Assembly (NCBI RefSeq): GCF_000179775.1 | Contig: NZ_AEEB01000014.1 | Coordinates: 62,001-126,000 of the forward strand | DNA from: Ahrensia sp. R2A130 | GTDB taxonomy: Bacteria > Pseudomonadota > Alphaproteobacteria > Rhizobiales > Rhizobiaceae | Direction: 5' to 3' | Length of the DNA stretch: 64,000 nt | Part shown: piece after piece, positions 43,623 through 52,337 of the stretch | Numbering within the stretch: position 1 is the first letter of the stretch | Layout: every line of letters begins with the position of its first letter | Translations under genes and position numbers: made by a program | Notes under the pieces: generated by a model | Seen by the model: the letters and a program-made list of their open reading frames with translations, nothing else | The model's database searches: none | Told to the model about the DNA's origin: nothing

Positions 43623-45083
43623 ATGAGTGACGGGCAGGAACTGGGCAGGATCGCCACCAAAAAAGTGCCAGCCGATCAGGCTAAACCGGGAAACCCCGAA
43701 CACGCTGCGATGATCGCACAAGCGCTTGGTGGTGCAGCCGGTGGCGGTGCCGGCAACCTGCCCGGTGAACGGGCCAAACCACCCCATTGGGGCCTTACGG
43801 TGCCAACATCTGTGAAGTCTTTCACAATTTTTGGTATCGCTATCGTCATCCTCTTTTTCGGCGTTTTCGGCGGTTGGGCAACAACCGCGCCGATCTCCGG
43901 TGCCGCTGTTGCGCCCGGTACCGTTGTTGCCAGCGGGCAGAATTTCCGCCTGCAGCATTTTGAAGGTGGTATCATCAAAGAAATCATGGTTCGCGAGGGC
44001 GACCGTGTTGAACCGGGTCAACCTATCCTAAGCCTAGACCCCACGCAGGCGCAGGCCACGCGGGACATGGTATCAAATCAGCTTCTTGCCTATCAGGCTC
44101 GCGTTCAACGGCTGCGGGCAGAACGTGACAATGTTGATATGGGTGTCACGGCTGAAGCTGCGGAGAAATTCCGCGCAGCTGGCATGGCGGGTGATTTGGA
44201 AGAGCAGGAGCGTGAATTCGACAAGCGAGTGGCGCGTTACGAGTCAGAAGCGAAGATTTACGACCAGCAAATGCTGGCACTCGAAGAGCAGATATCCGGT
44301 CTGGAAATCCAGCGAATTTCCGTCAAAGAGCAGATGGAAAACCTGACGCAGGAGCTGACCGCCAAGAAACGTTTGGTGGATCGCAAGCTGACGCCACGTT
44401 CGGAGTATCTGCGTCTGAAGCGCAACTATTCCGAGCTTGAGGGTCGTCTTGGCGCACTGACATCGGATGTGGGCCGTGCAAAATCCTCAATCGCCGAGGC
44501 ACTTGAACAGAAAAGCCGCCTCACAGCAGCCCGTTCCGAGCAAGCTGTCGCGGAGTTGAACAATGTGCGTACCGAAATCAGCTCACTGGTCGAACGTCGC
44601 CGTGCCGCCGAGGAAGTTCTTAGCCGTGTAATCCTGCGCGCACCTGCCGCCGGTACGGTGGTGAGCCTGAACAAAAACACTCCCGGTGCTGTTGTTCGTG
44701 CCGGTGAGGATATTGCGGTAATTTTGCCCGCTGGTGGTGAGTTGATAGTCGAGGCGCGCATGTCGCCCCGCGATGGTTCTATCATCTCGGTCGGACAGGC
44801 AGCCAAATTGCGGTTTGCGTCCCTGAACACGCGCACGACGCCGGAAGTCGACAGCGAAGTGACCTACATATCCGCTGACAGCGTTGTCGATGAGCGGACG
44901 CAGGAGCCGTATATCGTCGTGCGTTTGAAAATTCCCGAGACGTTGCCATCGCAGATTGATGTTTCGGAAATCTACGCCGGCATGCCGGTGGAGTCTTATG
45001 TGGTGACCGGCGATCGGACGTTTGCAGAATACGTCATCCGACCGCTGGTGGACTCGTTCAATCAGGGCCTGCGGGAGCGCTAG
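43623..45083 (+). CDS. HlyD-family type I secretion adaptor (membrane fusion protein), orphan
   Basis: A 486-residue inner-membrane adaptor. One membrane helix (about 66-88) follows a cytoplasmic N-terminus rich in Ala/Gly. The lipoyl/barrel segments (GGIIKEIMVREGDRVEPGQP, ILRAPAAGTVVSLN) flank a long coiled coil (about residues 165-330). The C-terminal RTX-adaptor block (QIDVSEIYAGMPVESYVVTGDRTFAEYVIRPL) identifies the PrsE/HlyD class. No ABC partner or TolC gene is adjacent. It could serve a distant exporter, possibly for the giant surface protein 14 kb away; this is inference. Confidence 0.92.
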   Translation: MSDGQELGRIATKKVPADQAKPGNPEHAAMIAQALGGAAGGGAGNLPGERAKPPHWGLTVPTSVKSFTIFGIAIVILFFGVFGGWATTAPISGAAVAPGTVVASGQNFRLQHFEGGIIKEIMVREGDRVEPGQPILSLDPTQAQATRDMVSNQLLAYQARVQRLRAERDNVDMGVTAEAAEKFRAAGMAGDLEEQEREFDKRVARYESEAKIYDQQMLALEEQISGLEIQRISVKEQMENLTQELTAKKRLVDRKLTPRSEYLRLKRNYSELEGRLGALTSDVGRAKSSIAEALEQKSRLTAARSEQAVAELNNVRTEISSLVERRRAAEEVLSRVILRAPAAGTVVSLNKNTPGAVVRAGEDIAVILPAGGELIVEARMSPRDGSIISVGQAAKLRFASLNTRTTPEVDSEVTYISADSVVDERTQEPYIVVRLKIPETLPSQIDVSEIYAGMPVESYVVTGDRTFAEYVIRPLVDSFNQGLRER

Positions 45084-45087
45084 GGTT

Positions 45088-45396
45088 CTAGCTGACCGTA
45101 CCCGTGCCCAGCACCATCGGTGCGATAGTGGTGTTGACGAAAATCTGCAGGAACGTGATGCCGAGTAAAAGCACGATTGGCGAGATGTCCACCGCGCCGA
45201 GGTTCGGCATGACGCCTCGAATTTTCGACAGAACAGGTTCCGTCATATCACCGACGAAACGTGCAATCGTATCGACCACAGGGTTGCCGCGATTGACGAT
45301 GTTGAAGGCGAACAGCCACGACAGCACGACCGAAATGATGACAATCCACCAATAAAGGTTCAGCACCGCGTTGATGAGCCAAAGTACCGCGATCAT
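45088..45396 (-). CDS. YggT-family membrane protein
   Basis: A 102-residue membrane protein with the YggT repeat pattern: two hydrophobic hairpins (VLNLYWWIVIISVVLSWLFAF and ISPIVLLLGITFLQIFV) separated by NPVVDTIARFVGDMTEPVLSKIRGVMP. Family members affect cell division, K+ balance or osmotic stress, with no defined reaction. The end lies 4 bases from the convergent HlyD gene. Confidence 0.92.
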   Translation of the reverse strand: MIAVLWLINAVLNLYWWIVIISVVLSWLFAFNIVNRGNPVVDTIARFVGDMTEPVLSKIRGVMPNLGAVDISPIVLLLGITFLQIFVNTTIAPMVLGTGTVS

Positions 45397-45493
45397 GGTG
45401 CGTCTCTTTCAAAATTATCATGGGGCAAGATCGCCCGTCTGTTGGGAGTGACTTAGGTTGTGGGGCTGTGAACCTCAAGCCTAGAACTTCCGG

Positions 45494-46132
45494 TCAGATT
45501 TCGACCAGCAGGTCGTCCAACTCGTTGCGGCCTTCCGGCTGCGGCGGGAAATGCGGTGCAAGAACAGCACCTGCTTCCCCGATAACCTGAATGAAACCGT
45601 CTGCGACTTCGCCCTTCGCCGCGTGGTCTATCAGATGCTCCACCATGGTATTCCAGACGGATTGATCGACATGTTCGTCGATCCCTTCGTCGGCGACGAT
45701 CTCTGCATAACGCTCTGCCAGCGAGACGAAGAGCAGCACGCCGGAGCGTGCCTGCGTGGTATGGATGCCGTGGGCGAGGAATTGTTTTACCGCATTGGCG
45801 GATGCGCGGCGGTAGGCGACGGAGCGTGGCACGAACAGCAATCGCCATTGCGGGCGCAGTTGGAACATGACCAGCGATAAGACGAAGGCTGCCATTTGCG
45901 CCGAGACGATAATGCCACCGCCGATATCATACCCGAATGCCAGCGCGCCAAGCCAAACCAACGCGCCGGAAAGCAGCGACCACAGGCCCGCCATAAAGCC
46001 TGCCACATAGAAATAATCGTCGCTGGCATGGGCTACGACGGCAAAGATTTCACCGCTTGTCGTGCTTTCAGCTGCGCGAATGGCGCAGGTGATGCGTTCG
46101 TGGTCGGCCTGCGTGATGGTGTTATTGCTCAT
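45494..46132 (-). CDS. TPM-domain membrane protein
   Basis: A 212-residue protein with the N-terminal TPM (TLP18.3/Psb32/MOLO-1) fold beginning ITCAIRAAESTTSGEIFAVV. Two membrane helices (about residues 45-90) follow, then a soluble part with SGVLLFVSLAERYAEIVADEGI. The start at 46132 gives the family N-terminus. The gene follows the other TPM gene after 10 bases and forms a cluster with LemA. It is probably involved in membrane protein quality or stress; the exact role is unknown. Confidence 0.85.
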   Translation of the reverse strand: MSNNTITQADHERITCAIRAAESTTSGEIFAVVAHASDDYFYVAGFMAGLWSLLSGALVWLGALAFGYDIGGGIIVSAQMAAFVLSLVMFQLRPQWRLLFVPRSVAYRRASANAVKQFLAHGIHTTQARSGVLLFVSLAERYAEIVADEGIDEHVDQSVWNTMVEHLIDHAAKGEVADGFIQVIGEAGAVLAPHFPPQPEGRNELDDLLVEI

Positions 46133-46142
46133 GTCGAAATCC

Positions 46143-46997
46143 TCACCAGCCACCGGAGGCGCCGCCGCCTCCACCGCCGCCGCCACCGCCGGAAAAACCA
46201 CCGCCGCCGAAGCCGCCGCTGCTTCCGCCCCAGCCACCACCACCGCCGACTATTACGCCGCCGGATGATCTACGGCGCTTGCGGCGTTTCTTGGCAGCGG
46301 GCGAGTTCTTGCCCGCTTCCATGCCGAGCCATTCGTAGTGATCGGGTTTGATTTTCTTTCCGAAAGTGCGGACCAGAAAGCTCATCAGGATGGGGCCGAA
46401 GAAGATCAATCCCCAGACGATGATGAAGATGATACCGACGGGATCGCTTGCCCAATCGGACGTCGGTTTTGGCTTTGCGCGGGTTTTCCACTCTTCGAGG
46501 GCTGCTTCATCCGCCTCCAACACCTCCACCATCCGGTTCACACCATTGGCGATACCCAATTCGAAATTGCCCTGCTTGAACGCAGGCGTGACAGTGTTCC
46601 GAATGATGAGCGAGGCGATTGCGTCCGTCAGCGTGCCTTCGACGCCATAGCCGGTTTCGATGCGCATCTTGCGGTCGTCTTTGGCGATTATGAACAACAC
46701 GCCGTTGTTCAATTCGGCTTGCCCCAAGCCCCAACCGCGCAACAGTTTTAAGGCTTCGCCTTCGATGGTCCGCCCGCGGAGATCGGTCACTGTATAGACG
46801 ACGACTTGGTTGCCGCTCTTGGCCTCATGCGCTGCCAGTTTTGCTGTGATCTGCTGCTCGACGCTTGGGCTGAGAATGCCTGCGCTATCGATCACCCGTC
46901 CGCTGAGAGGCGGTAGCGCCTGTGATAATGCCGATGTCACCATCAGCACCAGCAGCATCATGCTGGCAGCAAATAATTTGAGCGGGCGCACGATCAT
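46143..46997 (-). CDS. TPM-domain protein (YgcG family), Gly-rich C-terminus
   Basis: A 284-residue exported membrane protein. A signal peptide (LKLFAASMMLLVLMVTSALSQ) is followed by the TPM domain (about residues 30-165, GRVIDSAGILSPSVEQQI, NGVLFIIAKDDRKMRIETGYG) and a membrane helix. The C-terminal 45 residues are almost all Gly, Ser and Trp, a common YgcG-type tail. The start at 46997 avoids overlap with the LemA stop at 47008 and gives a proper signal peptide. Confidence 0.88.
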   Translation of the reverse strand: MIVRPLKLFAASMMLLVLMVTSALSQALPPLSGRVIDSAGILSPSVEQQITAKLAAHEAKSGNQVVVYTVTDLRGRTIEGEALKLLRGWGLGQAELNNGVLFIIAKDDRKMRIETGYGVEGTLTDAIASLIIRNTVTPAFKQGNFELGIANGVNRMVEVLEADEAALEEWKTRAKPKPTSDWASDPVGIIFIIVWGLIFFGPILMSFLVRTFGKKIKPDHYEWLGMEAGKNSPAAKKRRKRRRSSGGVIVGGGGGWGGSSGGFGGGGFSGGGGGGGGGGASGGW

Positions 46998-47007
46998 ATT
47001 GCGGCGA

Positions 47008-47610
47008 TCAATTTCCGAAATCGACCTTTGGCGTCGTCGTTTCACTTGCGGCCACTTCGAAGGTCGCGAATGGGTCGTTGTCGGAATACATCAATGAGCG
47101 CCACCAGCGGCCGGGGATGGTTTTCAGCTCGGTGTTATAGACGCGCACAGCCTCGATATAGTCGCGGCGGGCCACTGCGATGCGGTTCTCAGTGCCTTCC
47201 AATTGCGATTGCAGGGTCAGAAAATTCTGGCCGGATTTGATTTCGGGATAGCGCTCAACCGTCACCAGCAAACGCGAGAGCGCGCCGGATAGTTGCTGCT
47301 GGCTTTCCAGGAATTGTTGGATCACCGCAGGGTCGGAAAGCTGGCTGGCATCGACGTTGATGCTCGTCGCCTTGGCACGGGCTTCCACCACGGATGTGAG
47401 CACGTCTTTTTCCTGTTCGGCAAAGCCCTTCACGGTTTCCACCAGATTGGGGATGAGGTCGGCGCGGCGTTTGTACTGGTTCAGCACCTGCGACCACTGC
47501 GCTTTGGCCTGCTCTTCATAAGTCGGGATATTGTTGACGCCGCACCCGGTGAGCCACAGGGCGGCAAATGCAATGGCGAGAAAGCGCAGGACAGATTTCG
47601 AATGGGGCAT
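47008..47610 (-). CDS. LemA-family lipoprotein
   Basis: A 200-residue LemA protein with a lipobox (LWLTGC) and the LemA pattern NNIPTYEEQAKAQWSQVLNQ and YKRRADLIPNLVETVKGFA followed by long helices. GGAGGCCACC precedes the ATG. LemA is often encoded next to TPM proteins, as here, and is thought to help build or stabilise membrane complexes, although no reaction is known. It is the first gene of the three-gene cluster and is divergent from pdxY. Confidence 0.92.
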   Translation of the reverse strand: MPHSKSVLRFLAIAFAALWLTGCGVNNIPTYEEQAKAQWSQVLNQYKRRADLIPNLVETVKGFAEQEKDVLTSVVEARAKATSINVDASQLSDPAVIQQFLESQQQLSGALSRLLVTVERYPEIKSGQNFLTLQSQLEGTENRIAVARRDYIEAVRVYNTELKTIPGRWWRSLMYSDNDPFATFEVAASETTTPKVDFGN

Positions 47611-47708
47611 GGTGGCCTCCGGTACGGGCGAACAAGATTTGCAAGATCTTATAGATGGCTGCGGCAGCATTCGATAGGCTTGTTGAATTGCTGCAAGGGG
47701 ATGACGTC

Positions 47709-48617
47709 ATGACGGGTGCAACACAGGGAGCCGTGATCGTGATTTCCAGCCACGTGGTGCGGGGTACTGTGGGCAATCGTGCTGCGGTTTTTGCGCTGGA
47801 GACGTTGGGTTTTCCCGTCTGGGCCATGCCGACGGTTACGTTGCCCTGGCATCCCGGCCACGGGCCTGCGTCGCGTATCATCGCTGATGATGCCGAGTTT
47901 GCAGCGCTGCTTGCGGACCTTGCGAAGCACCCGAAACTGGGTGAGGTCGCTGGCATCGTAACGGGCTATTTCGGCTCTGCCGGTCAGGTGGCTGCGGTGG
48001 CTGAATTGGTGGATGCGGTCAAAGCCGCCAATCCGCAGGCGATCTATCTTTGTGATCCGGTGATGGGTGACGTGGTGGATGGTGAGGGCAGGCTTTACGT
48101 TCCGCAAGCGCAGGCAGACGCTATCGTGCGAGACTTGCTACCGCGCGCCGACTGGGTGACGCCCAACCCGTTCGAACTGTCGATCTTGTCCGGTGACGAG
48201 ATCGCAACCGCCCCTGAAACCATTGCTGTCAGTGCCAAGAAACTCGCGCGTGACACCGTTGTGGTGACGTCTGTTCCTGCTTTGCGGCGCGGCCATATCG
48301 GTAATCTGCTGCTGCGCGATGGTCAGTCCACGGTGGTGGAACATCGCGCGGTGGAAACGCATGGACGTCCGCTGAACGGGTTGGGTGACCTCGCTTCAGC
48401 GCTGCTGCTGGGGCGAAGCCTTTCAGGCGTGGATGCAAAGCAGGCGTTGGGTCTTACCTGTGCTTCTTTGCACGAGGTCATGGCCATTTCTGCGCAAGCA
48501 GGAAGCGACGAACTTCTCTTAGAGAGCGCAGCGCAAAGCCTGCTGCGGCCGCGCAGTCCTGTGGAGACGCGAAGCCTTTCGGTCGTGCGAAAAGCGCCTA
48601 AGCGGAAACCGGCTTAG
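47709..48617 (+). CDS. pdxY: Pyridoxal kinase (PdxY-like)
   Basis: A 302-residue ribokinase-fold enzyme that phosphorylates pyridoxal to PLP. Supporting motifs are ISSHVVRGTVGNRAAVFALE (substrate binding), CDPVMGD, DWVTPNPFEL and the anion-hole region NGLGDLASALLLG. In that last motif the usual GTGD is GLGD, a variant seen in PdxY/PdxK relatives. The start at 47709 gives the typical length; the in-frame ATG at 47655 would add 18 unrelated residues. It is convergent with murA, 9 bases away. Confidence 0.9.
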   Translation: MTGATQGAVIVISSHVVRGTVGNRAAVFALETLGFPVWAMPTVTLPWHPGHGPASRIIADDAEFAALLADLAKHPKLGEVAGIVTGYFGSAGQVAAVAELVDAVKAANPQAIYLCDPVMGDVVDGEGRLYVPQAQADAIVRDLLPRADWVTPNPFELSILSGDEIATAPETIAVSAKKLARDTVVVTSVPALRRGHIGNLLLRDGQSTVVEHRAVETHGRPLNGLGDLASALLLGRSLSGVDAKQALGLTCASLHEVMAISAQAGSDELLLESAAQSLLRPRSPVETRSLSVVRKAPKRKPA

Positions 48618-48626
48618 TCTGCCCTC

Positions 48627-49922
48627 TTAATCACCCGATACCCGTTCGATGTCTGCACCGACACCGGACAGTTTTTCTTCCAGTAGTTCGAAACCACGAT
48701 CTAGATGATAGACGCGGTTCACCTGCGTTTCACCGTCAGCGACCAGTCCGGCGATCACCAAGCTCATGGAAGCGCGGAGGTCGGTCGCCATCACTTGTGC
48801 GCCCGACATGCGTTTGACGCCGGTAACGGTCGCAGTCTGGCCGTCGATAGAAATATCTGCGCCAAGGCGCGCCAGTTCCTGCACGTGCATGAAGCGGTTT
48901 TCAAAGATCGTTTCTTTCACCGTGCTCACGCCATCGGCGCGGGTGGCGAGCGCCATGAATTGCGCCTGAAGGTCTGTGGGAAAGCCGGGAAAGGGTTCGG
49001 TGGTGAAGTCGATAGGGGCGATGCGGTCGCCGGAGCGAGAAATACGCAGGCCGTCACTTTCGTAGCCGACCTGCGTGCCTGTGGCTTCCAGCACGTCCAA
49101 CGCATTTCGGAGCAATTCGGGACGTGCGCCTGCCAGCAGAACGTCACCACCGGTCATCGCAACACAGGCGGCAAATGTGCCGGTTTCGATGCGGTCTGGC
49201 AGCACGGAATGTGTGGTGCCGTGGAGTGAAGAAACGCCGTCGATGGTGAGTGTCGATGTGCCGATGCCGGAAATTTTTGCGCCCATGGACACGAGGCATT
49301 CCGCAACATCCGTCACTTCCGGCTCGCGGGCAGCGTTCTCGATAACGGTCTGGCCGTTTGCCAGTGATGCCGCCATCAGCATGACATGCGTCGCGCCGAC
49401 CGAGACTTTTGGGAAGGTGAAGTGACCGCCTTTCAAACCGCCTGCAGGCGCCTTCGCATTCACATAGCCCGCGTCGATATCGATCTCGACACCGAGAGCT
49501 TCGAGCCCGTCGATGAACAGATCGATGGGTCGTGTGCCAATGGCGCAACCGCCGGGCAGCGAAACCTTTGCCACGCCGCAACGGGCCAGAAGCGGACCGA
49601 TGACCCAGAAGCTGGCGCGCATTTTACGAACGAGTTCGTAGGGTGCGGTCGTGTCCACTATGGTCTTGGCACGAAATTCCAGACGACGACCCGTCGTGGT
49701 GCTGTCGCCTTCGCGTTTGCCGCGCACCTGAACATCGACGCCGTGGTTCGACAGAATCGCGGTCAGCGCTTCGACATCGGCCAGACGCGGCATGTTTTCC
49801 AACAGCACCGGTTCGTCGGTGAGCATGGATGCGATCATCAAAGGAAGGGCTGCGTTCTTCGCGCCGGAAATAGGGATCGTGCCGGAAAGAGGTCCGGCAG
49901 CGCGAATGAGAATGCTGTCCAT
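48627..49922 (-). CDS. murA: UDP-N-acetylglucosamine 1-carboxyvinyltransferase MurA
   Basis: A 431-residue enzyme for the first committed step of peptidoglycan synthesis, transferring enolpyruvate to UDP-GlcNAc. The N-terminus [17 protein letters not shown] carries the conserved Lys and Asn. The catalytic Cys is in [15 protein letters not shown]. The C-terminal block [19 protein letters not shown] is also typical. The usual Cys (not Asp) means it should be fosfomycin-sensitive. The start [10 protein letters not shown] is the family N-terminus. Confidence 0.97.
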   Translation of the reverse strand: MDSILIRAAGPLSGTIPISGAKNAALPLMIASMLTDEPVLLENMPRLADVEALTAILSNHGVDVQVRGKREGDSTTTGRRLEFRAKTIVDTTAPYELVRKMRASFWVIGPLLARCGVAKVSLPGGCAIGTRPIDLFIDGLEALGVEIDIDAGYVNAKAPAGGLKGGHFTFPKVSVGATHVMLMAASLANGQTVIENAAREPEVTDVAECLVSMGAKISGIGTSTLTIDGVSSLHGTTHSVLPDRIETGTFAACVAMTGGDVLLAGARPELLRNALDVLEATGTQVGYESDGLRISRSGDRIAPIDFTTEPFPGFPTDLQAQFMALATRADGVSTVKETIFENRFMHVQELARLGADISIDGQTATVTGVKRMSGAQVMATDLRASMSLVIAGLVADGETQVNRVYHLDRGFELLEEKLSGVGADIERVSGD

Positions 49923-50040
49923 CGCGGGAGGCTCCGAAATATGAGGAGGGCCGCGTTTTATCACGCGACAAGTTTGAGTGCGGGCTTAGATCAGCACGGT
50001 GAAACCGGCAAGACTTTGGCACGGCGTAGTTTTATCGTGG

Positions 50041-50226
50041 CTAATCGTCGTTGGAAGGTGGTGGGGTGCTTTTCACCGCCCGCGCCTTGCCTTTGCGGCG
50101 CATGAGATTGTCTCTCAGCGCCTGTTTCAAACGGGCCTCGCGCCGCAGCACTTCTTCATTAGGCTTTTTGGCTGGCTTCTGGTCGCCATTATCGTTGTCT
50201 TGATCATGTTCTGGGGGTGTCGACAT
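50041..50226 (-). CDS. Small charged protein of unknown function
   Basis: A 61-residue hydrophilic product (MSTPPEHDQDNDNGDQ then a basic KPNEEVLRREARLKQALRDN helix). It resembles short conserved proteins near murA in related bacteria. No function is known. It ends about 120 bases from the murA start, on the same strand upstream of it. Confidence 0.6.
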   Translation of the reverse strand: MSTPPEHDQDNDNGDQKPAKKPNEEVLRREARLKQALRDNLMRRKGKARAVKSTPPPSNDD

Positions 50227-50349
50227 GTTAGCTTTCGGCAAAGAACTTTCCGGTACAGGTGAGAAGTGGCGGTTTTCATATTGACCCGGGCTTTCGCCCC
50301 ACTATAAGCCCTTGCGCAGGCAGGCAACCATTGGTGGCCGTCCAACGAC

Positions 50350-50424
50350 GCTGTTGTAGCTCAGTGGTAGAGCACCTCATTGGTAATGAGGAGGTCGGGA
50401 GTTCGAACCTCCCCAACAGCACCA
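50350..50424 (+). tRNA. tRNA-Thr (anticodon GGT)
   Basis: A 75-nt cloverleaf with acceptor arm GCTGTTG/CAACAGC, a D-arm (GCTCAGTGGTAGAGC), an anticodon stem CCTCA/TGAGG with loop TTGGTAA (anticodon GGT), T-arm GGGAGTTCGAACCTCCC and an encoded ACCA end. It reads ACC and ACU codons. Confidence 0.97.
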
Positions 50425-50634
50425 TTTCCCGATTTATATTTGCTTTCGCGCTCCAATCATCGGCCCGTTTTGCGAAGGCTGCGCACGCTATTGCGGTGTT
50501 TGTGAAATATTTCGTGATTATTGGCGTCGGAAATTTGCCGGAACCATCATCAACTACGTCCGTTATGAGCACACTATCGACGCATTCGAACCTGTTCGTT
50601 GTGATCGGTCAAAAAGGATTCATAGGAGAACTTC

Positions 50635-50898
50635 ATGTTGAACATTCCATTTTTTCGCGTCACCGCTGCAATCGTCGGCCTGTTGATGCTGGCCGGTTGT
50701 AACGCCACGCAACGTGGCGCGGCTGTAGGCGCTGGTGTCGGCGCAACCGTTGGCGCAGTGGCAACTGGCAGCGCCGGTGGTGCTGCCGTTGGTGCGGCGG
50801 CAGGTGGTCTGGCTGGTGCTCTTATCGGGCGCGCTTCTGAAGACGGCAAATGCCGCTACCGCGACCGCCGCGGTCGTACATATATCGCCAACTGCTAG
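50635..50898 (+). CDS. Glycine-zipper outer-membrane lipoprotein
   Basis: An 87-residue lipoprotein with lipobox LMLAGC and a long Gly/Ala zipper (RGAAVGAGVGATVGAVATG...) of the glycine-zipper 2TM type, ending in KCRYRDRRGRTYIANC. AGGAG lies 7 bases before the ATG. Such proteins (SlyB/Rick_17kDa-like or OmpA-associated) sit in the outer membrane. A good terminator follows. Confidence 0.85.
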   Translation: MLNIPFFRVTAAIVGLLMLAGCNATQRGAAVGAGVGATVGAVATGSAGGAAVGAAAGGLAGALIGRASEDGKCRYRDRRGRTYIANC

Positions 50899-50923
50899 TT
50901 AATTCGGCGATTTTGATCTGGAG

Positions 50924-50957
50924 GGCCAGCCCGTGCATTGCACGAGCTGGCCTTTTT
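50924..50957 (+). terminator. Rho-independent terminator after the glycine-zipper lipoprotein
   Basis: A GC-rich hairpin (GGCCAGCCCGTGC with GCACGAGCTGGCC) followed by TTTTT, 25 bases downstream of the stop. Confidence 0.9.
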
Positions 50958-51049
50958 GCTTTGTGGTTCGAGCCAAGTCTTTCATTCGCCGCAAAATCGC
51001 ATTTGAATGACCTCGACAGGGCGGATGCCCGTATTGGAAAGGGCATCGC

Positions 51050-52333
51050 ATGTCGCGTGATCTTCGCAAGGCGCAATCAGGGCTGGACACGATAACCGGA
51101 GCGACGCTGGCCATCTTGGCTCTGGCGTCCGGCGTTTATACCTATTTGGGCGTGCGCGATCTGCTCAATGGATCGCCAACAGTCGTTTTTCTGGGTGCGA
51201 TTATCTATTCGGTCGCGGTTTCCGTCGGGATATTCGGCTTCTGGTCCTATCTCATGCGGTTCATGCCCCATATCCGAACCCCCAGCGCGCGGCGTTGGCT
51301 GTATCTTGCCATGGCGCTGGGTTCGGCGATGATTATCGCCATGTCGTCGTGGCTCAACGCGGCAGCGCTGGCTGGCGGTGCTGCGCTGGAGCAGCATCTG
51401 GCGAACACGACCGAGCAATATCAGCAAAAGCTGGAACAAGCCCACGACAACGCGTTGGCCGCGCAAAGCCTGCTGCCGGATATCGAACTGGCTTCACAGC
51501 GTTTCGAGCGATTGAGCGCAGAAGAGGCATCGACCGGCGCACTGACAGGAACATCCGGCTCAGGCACCGTGGTGCAGTTGCTGTCGCAGATGTCTCGTCA
51601 GCTGCAGGGTTTGAGTGCGGAGATCGTGCAATCCCGGGTGCCCACGAAAGAACTGTTTGAAGAAGGCGGAAAGCGCCTTGCCGCAATGCGTAAACTGGTG
51701 TCGCAGCCCGGTCCGGTGGACATTCGCGCAAATGCTTTTGCAGAAGAAGCGGTTGCGCTTTCCGGCACGATTGCCGCTTTGCAACAGACGTCCATAGCAC
51801 CGGCAGTGCGCCGTGCTGCCGATGATCTGGGACGTTCCTTCATCGCGCCGGTTGCAGATGGTTCCACTGCCGATCTTGCAAGCCGTCAGACCGATGTTGT
51901 TAGCCGTGTCGAACAATCGGTCAAAGATCAAAGCGCTGCGTTGAGCGCAGCAGCGGATGAGATTTTGCAGCGCCCACCCGTGGTGCAGGTGCGTTTCGTG
52001 CCACTGTCTTCGCCGGAAGCCGTGCTGCGATACGCAAAGGACTTTTTGCCGTCGTGGGCGGGCGCAATTTCCATCGATCTGCTGCCTGCGGTGATGATTT
52101 TCATCCTGTGCATCGTCCAAGGCGCTATCCGCTCCGAAGAGGGCGCTGATCTTGGCGGCGATGAGGTTACCGCGTCTGAAATGATGCGCGCCGTGCGCCT
52201 TTATAAGGAGTTGAACGCACTCGATGCGCCAACGTCTTCGCCAGCAGCACCACCCCCAGATGATGGGCCTGCGCCTAATGTTGCGCCTGATAGTGACGGG
52301 TCGAACGTGACGCCGCTGTCTCACAAGGCTTGA
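51050..52333 (+). CDS. Membrane protein with coiled-coil periplasmic region, unknown function
   Basis: A 427-residue protein with three N-terminal hydrophobic helices (about residues 15-35, 43-65 and 83-110). A long helical/coiled-coil soluble part follows (about residues 115-315), then one helix near residues 335-360 and a Pro-rich acidic tail (APTSSPAAPPPDDGPAPNVAPD). No family is recognised. The next gene starts 4 bases later and encodes a membrane-anchored ClpP-like protease, so they probably form a complex. Confidence 0.75.
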   Translation: MSRDLRKAQSGLDTITGATLAILALASGVYTYLGVRDLLNGSPTVVFLGAIIYSVAVSVGIFGFWSYLMRFMPHIRTPSARRWLYLAMALGSAMIIAMSSWLNAAALAGGAALEQHLANTTEQYQQKLEQAHDNALAAQSLLPDIELASQRFERLSAEEASTGALTGTSGSGTVVQLLSQMSRQLQGLSAEIVQSRVPTKELFEEGGKRLAAMRKLVSQPGPVDIRANAFAEEAVALSGTIAALQQTSIAPAVRRAADDLGRSFIAPVADGSTADLASRQTDVVSRVEQSVKDQSAALSAAADEILQRPPVVQVRFVPLSSPEAVLRYAKDFLPSWAGAISIDLLPAVMIFILCIVQGAIRSEEGADLGGDEVTASEMMRAVRLYKELNALDAPTSSPAAPPPDDGPAPNVAPDSDGSNVTPLSHKA

Positions 52334-52337
52334 GCGG

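Noticed and set aside
46143..46270. GGC-rich low-complexity tract that looks like a DNA repeat
   Set aside because: It encodes the Gly-rich C-terminal tail usual for YgcG-type TPM proteins.
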